NCBI GenBank assembly: GCA_031548435.1
Contig: JAVBRA010000007.1
Coordinates: forward strand, 1 to 64,000
Source of the DNA: JAVBRA01 sp031548435
GTDB lineage: Bacteria; Bacteroidota; Bacteroidia; Bacteroidales; Rikenellaceae
Length of the DNA stretch: 64,000 nucleotides
Direction of reading: 5' to 3'
Below the pieces are notes generated by a model, which worked only from the letters and a program-made list of their open reading frames with translations, searched no databases and was not told the origin of the DNA. Shown here one piece after another: positions 34,043 through 41,552 of the stretch. Numbering within the stretch: position 1 is the stretch's first letter; every line of letters starts with the position of its first letter. A program made the translations under genes and the position numbers.

Positions 34043-35188
34043 ATGAAAAAAACACTGTTAAGCCTTGCGTTCGCCCTGTTCGTACTATGCTCCCACGCGC
34101 AGGAGTACGCTTTCAACCACGGCCCCTACCTCCAGGAACTGACCACCGACGGCGCGACCGTCGTTTTCACCACCAGCCGGAAAGGGTTCTCGTGGATCGA
34201 GGTCAGAACCCCCGACGGACAGGTGCAAACCCGCTACGACCTGCAGGACGGTCTGCGCAACGCCAACAACACCTTCAACACCATCCGCATCGACGCTCTG
34301 ACGCCCGCCTCGGAGTATTCCTACCGGCTCGTCTCGAAAGAGATTGCCGATTTCCAACCCTATAAGGTGACTTTCGGCGACAGCATCGCCTCGCCGTGGT
34401 ACGACTTCCGCACACTCGACCCGGCCATGAAACGGTTTTCGTTCATTGCCGTGAGCGACATCCACCAGGAGAGCGAAAAACTGCGCACACTGCTGGGATA
34501 CGCCGATATCAACAGCGCCCTGATGGCGTTCTACGTCGGCGACATGATGAACTACTACGACAAGGAAGAGACGCCGTATAAAGGGTTCATCGACACCAGC
34601 GTCGAACTGTTCGCCTCGGAGAAGCCGTTCGTGCTGGTGCGCGGCAACCACGAAACGCGGGGCGCACTGGCCCGCCAGTACCACCAGTTCGTTCCCAACC
34701 GCAGCGGCAAGTTCTACGGCTGCTACCAGGTGGGCGAGGTGATGTTCGTGATCCTGGACGGCGGCGAGGACAAGGAAGACACCCATCCCGTCTACGCCGG
34801 CCTGATCGACTTCGACACCTACCGCACCGAACAAGCCCAATGGCTGAAGACGGTGGTGGCGGGAAAAGCGTTCAAAAAAGCGAAATACCGCGTGGTGATG
34901 TCGCATTTTCCGCCCTATGCCACGCGCGAGAGCGTCGATCACGGCATGCAGGAGATCAACGACAAGATCATGCCCATCCTCAACGGAGCCAATATCGACG
35001 TGATGTTTTGCGGCCACACCCACGTCTACGAAATGATGCCGGTCGAAAAGGGGCGCAACAACTTCCCGATCGTCATCGGCAGCAACAAAAGCATCTCGCG
35101 GGTGGACGTGGACGAAAAGTCGATGAAAATAAAAGTGCTGGACACGACCGGCCAAACGCTGGGCGAGTACACGATCGACAAAAAGTAG
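34043..35188 (+). CDS. Secreted calcineurin-like metallophosphoesterase
   Basis: 381-residue exported protein (signal peptide MKKTLLSLAFALFVLCSHA). An N-terminal Fn3-like domain (about 22-125) resembles the leading domain of purple acid phosphatases. The dinuclear-metal phosphoesterase domain follows, with VSDIHQES, GDMMN, RGNHETRG, MSHFPPY and CGHTHVYE. Probable phosphate-ester hydrolysis in the periplasm or at the outer surface; the substrate is unknown. Lies 55 bases after mqnD and is followed by tandem hairpins. Confidence 0.9.
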   Translation: MKKTLLSLAFALFVLCSHAQEYAFNHGPYLQELTTDGATVVFTTSRKGFSWIEVRTPDGQVQTRYDLQDGLRNANNTFNTIRIDALTPASEYSYRLVSKEIADFQPYKVTFGDSIASPWYDFRTLDPAMKRFSFIAVSDIHQESEKLRTLLGYADINSALMAFYVGDMMNYYDKEETPYKGFIDTSVELFASEKPFVLVRGNHETRGALARQYHQFVPNRSGKFYGCYQVGEVMFVILDGGEDKEDTHPVYAGLIDFDTYRTEQAQWLKTVVAGKAFKKAKYRVVMSHFPPYATRESVDHGMQEINDKIMPILNGANIDVMFCGHTHVYEMMPVEKGRNNFPIVIGSNKSISRVDVDEKSMKIKVLDTTGQTLGEYTIDKK

Positions 35189-35203
35189 CGGCCCGCACCA
35201 TAA

Positions 35204-35265
35204 CAGAGCCCCGGCTCTTTCAACAACAAAACCCGTATGTGTTGGCCGACGCATACGGGCTTTCG
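35204..35265 (+). terminator. Tandem hairpins after the phosphoesterase gene
   Basis: A short GAGCC/GGCTC hairpin with CTTT (35205-35220) is followed by CCCGTATG/CATACGGG (35232-35239 with 35252-35259) and a short T run. Likely termination region, but the T tails are weak. Confidence 0.45.
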
Positions 35266-35339
35266 CACATAAACACCTCCGGACACTCAGAATGACAACA
35301 CAATATAAGCCGCGGTTTCCCTGTTTCCATTAATTTCCC

Positions 35340-35347
35340 TATCTTTG
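35340..35347 (+). promoter_or_regulatory. Promoter -7 element of the rlmB-like gene
   Basis: TATCTTTG fits TAnnTTTG and gives a leader of about 65 bases. Confidence 0.6.
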
Positions 35348-35415
35348 TCCGGGAAAAGCGGCCCGGCCCGAATACCGGGAGGCGCTGTTTCCACTTTTGC
35401 CTCAAAATCCAGACA

Positions 35416-36153
35416 ATGAACAACACCCTGTGCGGCATACGCCCGATCATGGAGGCCATAGCGGCCGGACGCACCATCGACAAAGTGATGGTGAAAAAAG
35501 GAAGCGAAGGCCCGCTGATGACACAACTGCGCGAACTGTGCCTTGAAAAAAGGATCCCGGTTCAGGAGGTTCCCGTCGAAAAACTCAACCGCACGGCCAA
35601 AGGCAACCACCAGGGGGCTGTGGCGCTGGTGTCCGAGATCGTATACGCCGAGATCGCCGAAGTGCTCGAAGCCATCGCCGCCAACGAAGAGACGCCGCTG
35701 ATCGTGGTGCTGGACGGAGTGACCGATGTGCGCAACTTCGGGGCCATCGCCCGCAGCGCCGAATGCGCCGGAGCCCATGCCATCGTCGTTTCGACCAAAA
35801 ACGGCGCGCCCGTCAATGCCGAATCGATGAAAAGTTCGGCCGGGGCGTTGAGCATCCTGCCCGTGTGCCGCACCGGAAGCATCCGCAACACGCTCAAATA
35901 CCTTAAAGAAAACGGATTGCAACTGGTGGCCGCCACCGAAAAGAGCAACACCCTGCTCTGGGAGGCCGACATGAAAAAGCCCTCGGTGGTGATCATGGGC
36001 GCCGAAGACAAAGGCGTATCGGGCGAGGTGATGAAAATGTGCGACGTGAAACTGGCCATTCCGCTGATGGGGTCGATCGAGTCGCTGAACGTGTCGGCGG
36101 CGGCGGCGGTCATGCTGTTCGAATGCGTGCGGCAACGAAAAATGGAAGAGTAA
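35416..36153 (+). CDS. rlmB: SPOUT 2'-O-ribose rRNA methyltransferase (RlmB-like)
   Basis: 245-residue TrmH/SpoU-family methyltransferase. The N-terminal L30e-like substrate-binding domain begins with CGIRPIMEAIAAG. The knotted SAM domain carries VLDGVTDVRNFGAIARSAE, IMGAEDKGVS and the C-terminal SIESLNVSAAAAVMLFE. RlmB methylates G2251 of 23S rRNA; other TrmH paralogs share the motifs, so target assignment is likely but not proven. Confidence 0.9.
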   Translation: MNNTLCGIRPIMEAIAAGRTIDKVMVKKGSEGPLMTQLRELCLEKRIPVQEVPVEKLNRTAKGNHQGAVALVSEIVYAEIAEVLEAIAANEETPLIVVLDGVTDVRNFGAIARSAECAGAHAIVVSTKNGAPVNAESMKSSAGALSILPVCRTGSIRNTLKYLKENGLQLVAATEKSNTLLWEADMKKPSVVIMGAEDKGVSGEVMKMCDVKLAIPLMGSIESLNVSAAAAVMLFECVRQRKMEE

Positions 36154-36244
36154 AGTGTATTCTCCATCTGCGGGCCTCGTCGCGCTTACTTAGGCTGCCA
36201 AGTGTAAAGAAATACTCCAATTGAGGAATAACACATTTCATACT

Positions 36245-36979
36245 ATGGAACACTCCCCTGTCATCGAACTGCGCGAGGTGTCGATCTACCACATTTCGGG
36301 CCTCTATTCTCGCAAACGGTGGAAAGCCACCGCTCAGGAATTGATCCTCTCGGACGTGAACGTCGCCATTTATCCCGGCGAGCTGGTTTACCTCATCGGT
36401 AAAATCGGCAGCGGCAAGAGTTCGTTCCTCAAGACGCTCTACGCCGAACTGCCGCTGGTGCACGGCCGCGGCCAAGTGGCCGGATACGACCTGGAGACGA
36501 TCAGAAAGCGGCAGGTGCCGCACCTGCGCCGGCGCATGGGCATCGTGTTCCAGGACTACCAGCTGCTGGGCGACCGCGACCTGTACGACAACCTGCGCTT
36601 CGTGCTCAAAGCCACCGGGTGGAAACGCGAGCCCGAAATGAAACAGCGCATCATGGAGGTGCTGGGTATGGTGAACCTGGCCCAGAAAGCCTACAAATTT
36701 CCGCACGAACTCTCGGGCGGCGAACAGCAGCGGCTATCGATCGCCCGGGCGCTGCTCAACAAGCCCGACCTGATCGTGGCCGACGAGCCCACCGGCAACC
36801 TCGACCATGTGGCCACGTCCGAGGTGATGAAAATCCTGTACGAGATCGCCCAAAGCGGATGCGCGGTGGTGATGTCGACCCACAACATTTCGAACATCCA
36901 GAAATACCCTTCGCGCACACTGCGCTTCAAAGACGGACGGGTCGAGGAAATCGACATCGAACCCCTGTTTCCAAAATAG
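36245..36979 (+). CDS. ftsE: ABC transporter ATPase, cell-division FtsE type
   Basis: 244-residue ATPase with Walker A GKIGSGKSS, Q-loop VFQDYQLLGDRDLYDNLRFV, signature LSGGEQQRLSIARALL and Walker B LIVADEPTGNLD. The Q-loop sequence and overall length match FtsE, which with FtsX controls peptidoglycan hydrolases at the septum. No ftsX gene is adjacent, a common situation in Bacteroidetes. The first in-frame ATG is 24 bases earlier; MEHSPVIEL is favoured. Confidence 0.88.
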   Translation: MEHSPVIELREVSIYHISGLYSRKRWKATAQELILSDVNVAIYPGELVYLIGKIGSGKSSFLKTLYAELPLVHGRGQVAGYDLETIRKRQVPHLRRRMGIVFQDYQLLGDRDLYDNLRFVLKATGWKREPEMKQRIMEVLGMVNLAQKAYKFPHELSGGEQQRLSIARALLNKPDLIVADEPTGNLDHVATSEVMKILYEIAQSGCAVVMSTHNISNIQKYPSRTLRFKDGRVEEIDIEPLFPK

Positions 36980-36993
36980 GAGTGATCGCTGGA

Positions 36994-38088
36994 ATGAGGT
37001 ACATCATTGGATTGCTTTCAGCCATATTCATTGCCATTGCGCCGGCTCACGCGCAACAAAAGCCTGTAAAGTCAGGCATCCGCGCCGACAGGCCCACGGT
37101 GGATTTCGGGATCATTGCAGAAGAGAACGGCCCCGTTTCGGCCACGTTCGACTTCACCAACGGCGGCAACGAGGCCTATGTCATCGACCAGGTGACCACC
37201 ACCTGCGGATGCACGGTTCCCTCGTTCAGCAAGACACCGGTCGGGCAAGGTGAACGGGGCAGCATCTCCGTCACGTTCGACCCCACCGGCAGGCCCGGGG
37301 AGTTCGAGAAACAGATCTACGTCTCGGCCAACAACCGCAAATACCTCGACACGCTGACCATCAAAGGCGCCGTCACACCCCGCCCGCGCACGGTCGAAGA
37401 GTTGTTTCCGGTGGAATTGACCGACGGGCTGAGGGCGAACTCCATGACCGTGCTGTTCGGCATGATCTCGCGCAACCAGTATTGCTACGGCACCATTGGG
37501 CTGGCCAACACCTCGGACAGGCCGGTCAACGTGGCGGTCAAATTCCTGAACGACGCCCCGCATAAAGACGTGCACGCCTCCCCCACCCTGCTACTGCCCG
37601 GAGGCGAGGGCGAAATTGTGGTGGAATACGATTTTTCAGGCACCGACATCTGGGGCATCGCCAGCGACCCGTTCGAGATCACAATCAACGGCAGGAAGTG
37701 GCGGACGCCGTTCTCGGCCAACGCGACCGTGATCGAAGATTTCAGCGCCCTGACAGCGAAACAGATGGAAAACGCTCCCGCGGCCAGGCTCTCATCGTCG
37801 TATTACCATTTCGGCAACGTGAGGCCGGGCAGCGTGCTCACCCGCAGCTTCGAGCTCGCCAACACCGGCGGCAGCGATCTGATCATAAGACACATCCAGC
37901 CCACAAGCAACGCCATTCGCTACACCGTCAGCAAAACGACGCTGAAAAAGGGAGAGAAAGCCCGGATCACGGCCACCCTCTCCACCGGTTCCGACACGGG
38001 ACACATCACCGACAGCCTGATGCTGATCCTCAACTGCCCGTCGACCCCGGTTCTGGAATTTAAATTGGCAGCAACCGTTCAAGAATAA
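36994..38088 (+). CDS. Secreted DUF1573 protein with Ig-like repeats
   Basis: 364-residue exported protein with signal peptide MRYIIGLLSAIFIAIAPAHA. A DUF1573 domain covers about residues 38-125 with the conserved TTCGCTVPSFSKTPVGQGE. A second related domain lies near 260-360 (FGNVRPGSVLTRSFELANTG). Such ASH-like beta domains are abundant in Bacteroidetes and are thought to mediate protein contacts; function is unknown. It starts 14 bases after ftsE and ends 6 bases before nfnA-like. Confidence 0.88.
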   Translation: MRYIIGLLSAIFIAIAPAHAQQKPVKSGIRADRPTVDFGIIAEENGPVSATFDFTNGGNEAYVIDQVTTTCGCTVPSFSKTPVGQGERGSISVTFDPTGRPGEFEKQIYVSANNRKYLDTLTIKGAVTPRPRTVEELFPVELTDGLRANSMTVLFGMISRNQYCYGTIGLANTSDRPVNVAVKFLNDAPHKDVHASPTLLLPGGEGEIVVEYDFSGTDIWGIASDPFEITINGRKWRTPFSANATVIEDFSALTAKQMENAPAARLSSSYYHFGNVRPGSVLTRSFELANTGGSDLIIRHIQPTSNAIRYTVSKTTLKKGEKARITATLSTGSDTGHITDSLMLILNCPSTPVLEFKLAATVQE

Positions 38089-38094
38089 CGATAT

Positions 38095-38979
38095 ATGTTC
38101 AAAATCAAGAAGAAAGAGCGCTTGGCGCACGGCATCTGTCTGATGGACGTCGAAGCGCCGCGCGTGGCCGCCAGCGCACAGCCGGGCCAGTTCGTCATCG
38201 TGCGCACCGACGACAAAGGCGAACGCATCCCGCTGACCATCTGCGACTACGACCGCGAAAAAGGGCTGGTGACCATTGTCACGCAGATCGTCGGCAGTTC
38301 GTCCGAAAAAATCTGCAACCTGGAAGAGGGCGGGGAGTTCCTCGATTTCGTAGGCCCGCTGGGACACCCGTCCGAGTTCGTGTACGACAACATCGACGAA
38401 CTGAAAACCAAGAAGATCCTGTTCGTGGCCGGAGGGCTGGGAACGGCTCCCGTCTACCCGCAGGTCAAGTGGCTGTGGGAGCACGGGGTGAAGGCCGACG
38501 TGATCATCGGCGCGAAAACCCGAGACCTGATCATCTTCGAGGAAAAGATGCGCGCCGTGGCGGGCAACCTCTACATCGCCACTGACGACGGATCGGCCGG
38601 GTTCAAGGGGCTGGTCACCGGCCTGATCGAGGATCTGATCGAGAATCAAGGCCGGAAATACGACGTAGTGGTGGCCATCGGCCCGATGATCATGATGAAA
38701 TTCGTGGCCCGGACTACCGAAAAATACGGCATCCGAACCATCGTCAGCCTCAACTCGCTGATGGTCGACGGCACGGGCATGTGCGGCGCCTGCCGCGTGA
38801 GCGTGGGCGGAAAGACCTACTTCACCTGCGTCGACGGCCCCGAGTTCGACGGCCATCAGGTCGACTACGACGAGGCGATGCGCCGCCAGGGAATGTACAA
38901 AACCATCGAAAGCCGCAAGCGGAAAGCGGCGGAAGAAAAAGCAGCCGGGCACAACTGCCGCATCGGGCTGAATAAATAA
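38095..38979 (+). CDS. NfnA-like FAD/[2Fe-2S] oxidoreductase subunit
   Basis: 294-residue ferredoxin-NADP reductase-type protein of the PyrK/NfnA family. The FAD site reads RIPLTICDYD, the nucleotide site is AGGLGTAPVYPQ, and the C-terminal iron-sulfur site has Cys in GTGMCGACRV and in TCVDGPEF. With the downstream gene it forms the pair known as NfnAB, which couples NADH and reduced ferredoxin to NADP+. A sulfide-dehydrogenase or glutamate-synthase-like role is the main alternative name in databases. Confidence 0.88.
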   Translation: MFKIKKKERLAHGICLMDVEAPRVAASAQPGQFVIVRTDDKGERIPLTICDYDREKGLVTIVTQIVGSSSEKICNLEEGGEFLDFVGPLGHPSEFVYDNIDELKTKKILFVAGGLGTAPVYPQVKWLWEHGVKADVIIGAKTRDLIIFEEKMRAVAGNLYIATDDGSAGFKGLVTGLIEDLIENQGRKYDVVVAIGPMIMMKFVARTTEKYGIRTIVSLNSLMVDGTGMCGACRVSVGGKTYFTCVDGPEFDGHQVDYDEAMRRQGMYKTIESRKRKAAEEKAAGHNCRIGLNK

Positions 38980-39137
38980 TTCTCATTTAAACAAGGAATA
39001 GAAAAATTTTCTGTTGTGTGCAACGTGCATCATATTTTGCCCGTCGTTTTTCCTTTCGTCAGGAGCCGGCTGAACGCAGGATGAAGATGTAAAATATCGT
39101 GCGCGATCCGCACAACCGACAAGAATCATAAAAGCCA

Positions 39138-40523
39138 ATGGCAAACAAAATACCCAGAGTCCCGGTCAGGGAACAAGACCCCAAGGTAAGGGTCACCAAT
39201 TTCGAAGAGGTGTGCTACGGCTACAACGTCCAGGAGGCGATGCTCGAAGCCGGCCGATGCATCAATTGTAAGAAACCGCGTTGCGTGGAGCAGTGCCCGG
39301 TGTCGATCCGCATTCCCGAGTTCGTCGCGCAGGTGGCGGGCGGCGACTTCGTCGCCGCCGCCCGCACCATCGCGCAGGATTCGCTGCTGCCGTCGGTATG
39401 CGGCCGGGTGTGCCCGCAGGAGAGCCAGTGCGAGGGGGCCTGCATCCTGGGCGTCAAGGGCGAGAGCGTCGCCATCGGCAAGCTCGAACGCTTTGTCGGC
39501 GACTGGGGAAGCGACAACAACGTGGAGCTGTTCGAAGCCATCGCCCCCAACGGCAAGAAAGTGGCCGTGGTGGGCAGCGGCCCCGCCGGGCTGGCCTGCG
39601 CCGCCGATCTGGCCAAGATGGGATACGATGTCACGATATTCGAAGCGCTGCACAAAGCCGGAGGTGTGCTGGAGTACGGCATTCCGGAGTTCCGCCTGCC
39701 CAAAAGCCGCGTGGTGGCCAGGGAGGTCGAGAATGTAAAGAAACTGGGCGTCAAGATCGAGACGGACGTGATCGTCGGCCGCACGGTCACCATTGACGAA
39801 CTGATGGACAACGAAGGTTTCGGCGCCGTATTCATCGGTTCGGGCGCGGGGCTGCCCCGGTTCATGGGCATTCCGGGCGAGAACCTGAACGGCGTGGTGT
39901 CGGCCAACGAATTCCTCACGCGCGCCAACCTGATGAAAGCGTTCGACGAAAGCTACGACACGCCCATCTATACCGGAGAACGGGTGGTGGTCGTGGGCGG
40001 GGGCAACGTGGCGATGGACGCCGTGCGCACCGCCGCGCGTCTGGGCGCCGCATCGACCATCGTCTACCTCCGCAGCGAAAAGGAACTCCCCGCCCGTGTG
40101 GAAGAGGTGCACCACGCCAAAGAAGAGGGGATCGAGTTTGCAATGCTCACCAATCCGGTCGAAGTCCTTGGCGACGACCAGGGCTGGGTGCGGGCCATCC
40201 GGTGCATCCGCATGGAGCTGGGCGAGCCCGACGCATCGGGGCGCCGCTCGCCGGTAGAGGTGCCGGGCAGCGAGTTCGACATTCCGTGCGACGTGGTGAT
40301 CATGTCGCTGGGCACTTCGCCCAATCCGCTCATCGCCGCCACCACCCAAGGGCTCGAAACCAACCGCCGCGGCTGCGTCGTGGCCGATGACCGGGGCGCT
40401 ACCTCGCGTCCGGGAGTGTTCGCCGGCGGAGACGCGGTGACGGGCGCCGCCACCGTGATCCTGGCCATGGGCGCCGGACGCAAGGCAGCCGAGGCCATCG
40501 ATGAATATCTGTCGCGCAGGTAA
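39138..40523 (+). CDS. NfnB-like NADPH-binding subunit (glutamate synthase small-subunit family)
   Basis: 461-residue FAD/NAD(P) protein. An N-terminal [4Fe-4S] domain has CINCKKPRCVEQCPV and VCGRVCPQESQCEGAC. Two dinucleotide folds follow: GSGPAGLACAADLAKMG, and GGGNVAMDAVRTA for NADPH. The C-terminal ATRPGVFAGGD-like GVFAGGDAVTGA closes the FAD site. Adjacency to the NfnA-like gene favours the electron-bifurcating transhydrogenase over true GltD, because no large glutamate synthase subunit is present. The 158-base gap to the partner shows no clear promoter. Confidence 0.88.
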   Translation: MANKIPRVPVREQDPKVRVTNFEEVCYGYNVQEAMLEAGRCINCKKPRCVEQCPVSIRIPEFVAQVAGGDFVAAARTIAQDSLLPSVCGRVCPQESQCEGACILGVKGESVAIGKLERFVGDWGSDNNVELFEAIAPNGKKVAVVGSGPAGLACAADLAKMGYDVTIFEALHKAGGVLEYGIPEFRLPKSRVVAREVENVKKLGVKIETDVIVGRTVTIDELMDNEGFGAVFIGSGAGLPRFMGIPGENLNGVVSANEFLTRANLMKAFDESYDTPIYTGERVVVVGGGNVAMDAVRTAARLGAASTIVYLRSEKELPARVEEVHHAKEEGIEFAMLTNPVEVLGDDQGWVRAIRCIRMELGEPDASGRRSPVEVPGSEFDIPCDVVIMSLGTSPNPLIAATTQGLETNRRGCVVADDRGATSRPGVFAGGDAVTGAATVILAMGAGRKAAEAIDEYLSRR

Positions 40524-40674
40524 CGCCGCTTCCCCCTGCACAACCGAATAATCGTCCGGTCATGTTGTTTCCCGTTCCGTTTCGGAGCGGCGGATTTCAA
40601 AGCGTTCCGCACGAAAAAGCGAGGCGCCCGCAATTCGACAATCCAAAAAAACACCAGAAAAAGGTAATTTTTTA

Positions 40675-40682
40675 TAACTTTG
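40675..40682 (+). promoter_or_regulatory. Promoter -7 element of the candidate small RNA
   Basis: TAACTTTG fits TAnnTTTG, in an A/T-rich context. The sequence from the nfnB-like stop codon to here holds nothing recognisable. Confidence 0.6.
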
Positions 40683-40687
40683 CGCAA

Positions 40688-40806
40688 TAAACCGGTCATT
40701 TGAACGCTATATAAATGTAGCGGTTCTTACAGAACGGCTATTATATAAATTAGGTTGTTGGTTATGGAGGGGCTCCCGTGAAAACGGGGGCTCCTCTGCT
40801 TTTTTA
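40688..40806 (+). ncRNA. Candidate structured small RNA of about 118 nt
   Basis: A promoter-like element directly upstream and a strong terminator at the end define a short unit without an ORF beyond a five-codon frame. Three hairpins are stacked: CGCTA/TAGCG (40705-40722), GTTCT/AGAAC (40723-40735) and a terminator stem. The next gene has its own promoter, so this is not simply a leader. No known RNA family is recognised. Confidence 0.6.
40766..40806 (+). terminator. Rho-independent terminator of the candidate small RNA
   Basis: Stem of about 13 pairs, including a few G-U pairs, around a GAAA loop (40780-40783), then C and a run of T. Confidence 0.85.
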
Positions 40807-40820
40807 GCGATCCGGATACA

Positions 40821-40847
40821 TTGACAACCAAAGAAATGTTATTTTTG
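40821..40847 (+). promoter_or_regulatory. Promoter of the zinc-ribbon gene
   Basis: TTGACA at 40821-40826 and TATTTTTG at 40840-40847 fit a Bacteroidetes promoter, giving a leader of about 20 bases. Confidence 0.6.
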
Positions 40848-40873
40848 TTGCATCATTCACCAACACAGACCGT

Positions 40874-41155
40874 ATGGACACCTTATTCTGCCAGAGTTGC
40901 GGAATGCCGCTGACCGCCCCCGGGCATCACGGCACCAACGCCGACCAAAGCCCCAGCAACGACTACTGCACCTATTGCTACAAGAACGGCGAGTTCACCT
41001 GGAAAGATGCCACCATGGACGGCATGATCGAACATTGCGTCCAATTTCTCGACGAGTTCAACAAAGACTCCGCAGAGCAGTTCACCCGCGAGCAGGCCAT
41101 CGCCCAAATGAAACAGTTCTTCCCGACGCTCAGGCGCTGGGCCGACCGGTCGTAA
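40874..41155 (+). CDS. Putative zinc-ribbon domain protein
   Basis: 93-residue protein with four cysteines in two pairs (FCQSCGMPL near the N terminus and YCTYCYKNGEF at about 36-46), a zinc-ribbon fold. A helical C-terminal half ends in FFPTLRRWADR. Small proteins of this type are frequent in anaerobes and have no assigned function. It has its own promoter and a strong terminator, so it is monocistronic. Confidence 0.88.
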   Translation: MDTLFCQSCGMPLTAPGHHGTNADQSPSNDYCTYCYKNGEFTWKDATMDGMIEHCVQFLDEFNKDSAEQFTREQAIAQMKQFFPTLRRWADRS

Positions 41156-41238
41156 AAATCCGGCAAAAAGATCTTTCCCGGCAACTGCACATCATTTTTC
41201 TCCTGCACTTGGACGGAGATGGAGAGTCCGGCCCCACT

Positions 41239-41279
41239 AAAGTCGCCTTGCAAATATCCGCAAGGCGACTTTTATTTTT
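41239..41279 (+). terminator. Strong terminator in the gap after the zinc-ribbon gene
   Basis: A perfect 13-pair stem (41239-41251 with 41260-41272) with an 8-base loop, followed by TATTTTT. It lies about 85 bases beyond the stop codon. Confidence 0.85.
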
Positions 41280-41346
41280 ACATCGAAAATATTGGATTTG
41301 GCACGGTTTTTGAATGACACCCATCTCGGATGCAAAAAATAATCTA

Positions 41347-41379
41347 TTTGGGTGATGTCATAAAAATACGATATATTTG
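41347..41379 (+). promoter_or_regulatory. Promoter of the fimbria-type operon
   Basis: TTTG (41347-41350) and TATATTTG (41372-41379) are 21 bases apart, an excellent match to the Bacteroidetes -33/-7 pattern. The predicted untranslated leader is about 165 bases. Confidence 0.7.
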
Positions 41380-41385
41380 CATCCG

Positions 41386-41552
41386 GACAGAGAATTTGAT
41401 CTTCATTCAATTAACAGGAAGCGCACGGCCATGTTGCCTGCAGCCCAAGAACGGGTGTTCTTTTTATTTTCCGCGAAACGGCATCGAACCGGATATGTTC
41501 CGAGTAATTCTATAAATGATTTATGAGAACATAACTTTCATACCATGAAACT
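41386..41552 (+). promoter_or_regulatory. Long leader with attenuator-like hairpin
   Basis: The leader between the promoter and the first gene contains AAGAAC-GGGT-GTTCTT (41447-41462) followed by a T-rich run, which resembles a weak intrinsic terminator, and a three-codon ATG-AAA-CTG-TGA frame at 41545 just ahead of the GTG start. Regulation by attenuation or by translation of the short frame is possible. Confidence 0.35.

Noticed and set aside
39138..40523. Glutamate synthase small subunit as the main role
   Set aside because: No large glutamate synthase gene nearby, whereas the immediately preceding gene is the NfnA-type partner.
41386..41552. Metabolite riboswitch in the leader of the fimbria locus
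   Set aside because: Only one weak hairpin is visible and no known aptamer consensus; the downstream genes are not metabolic.
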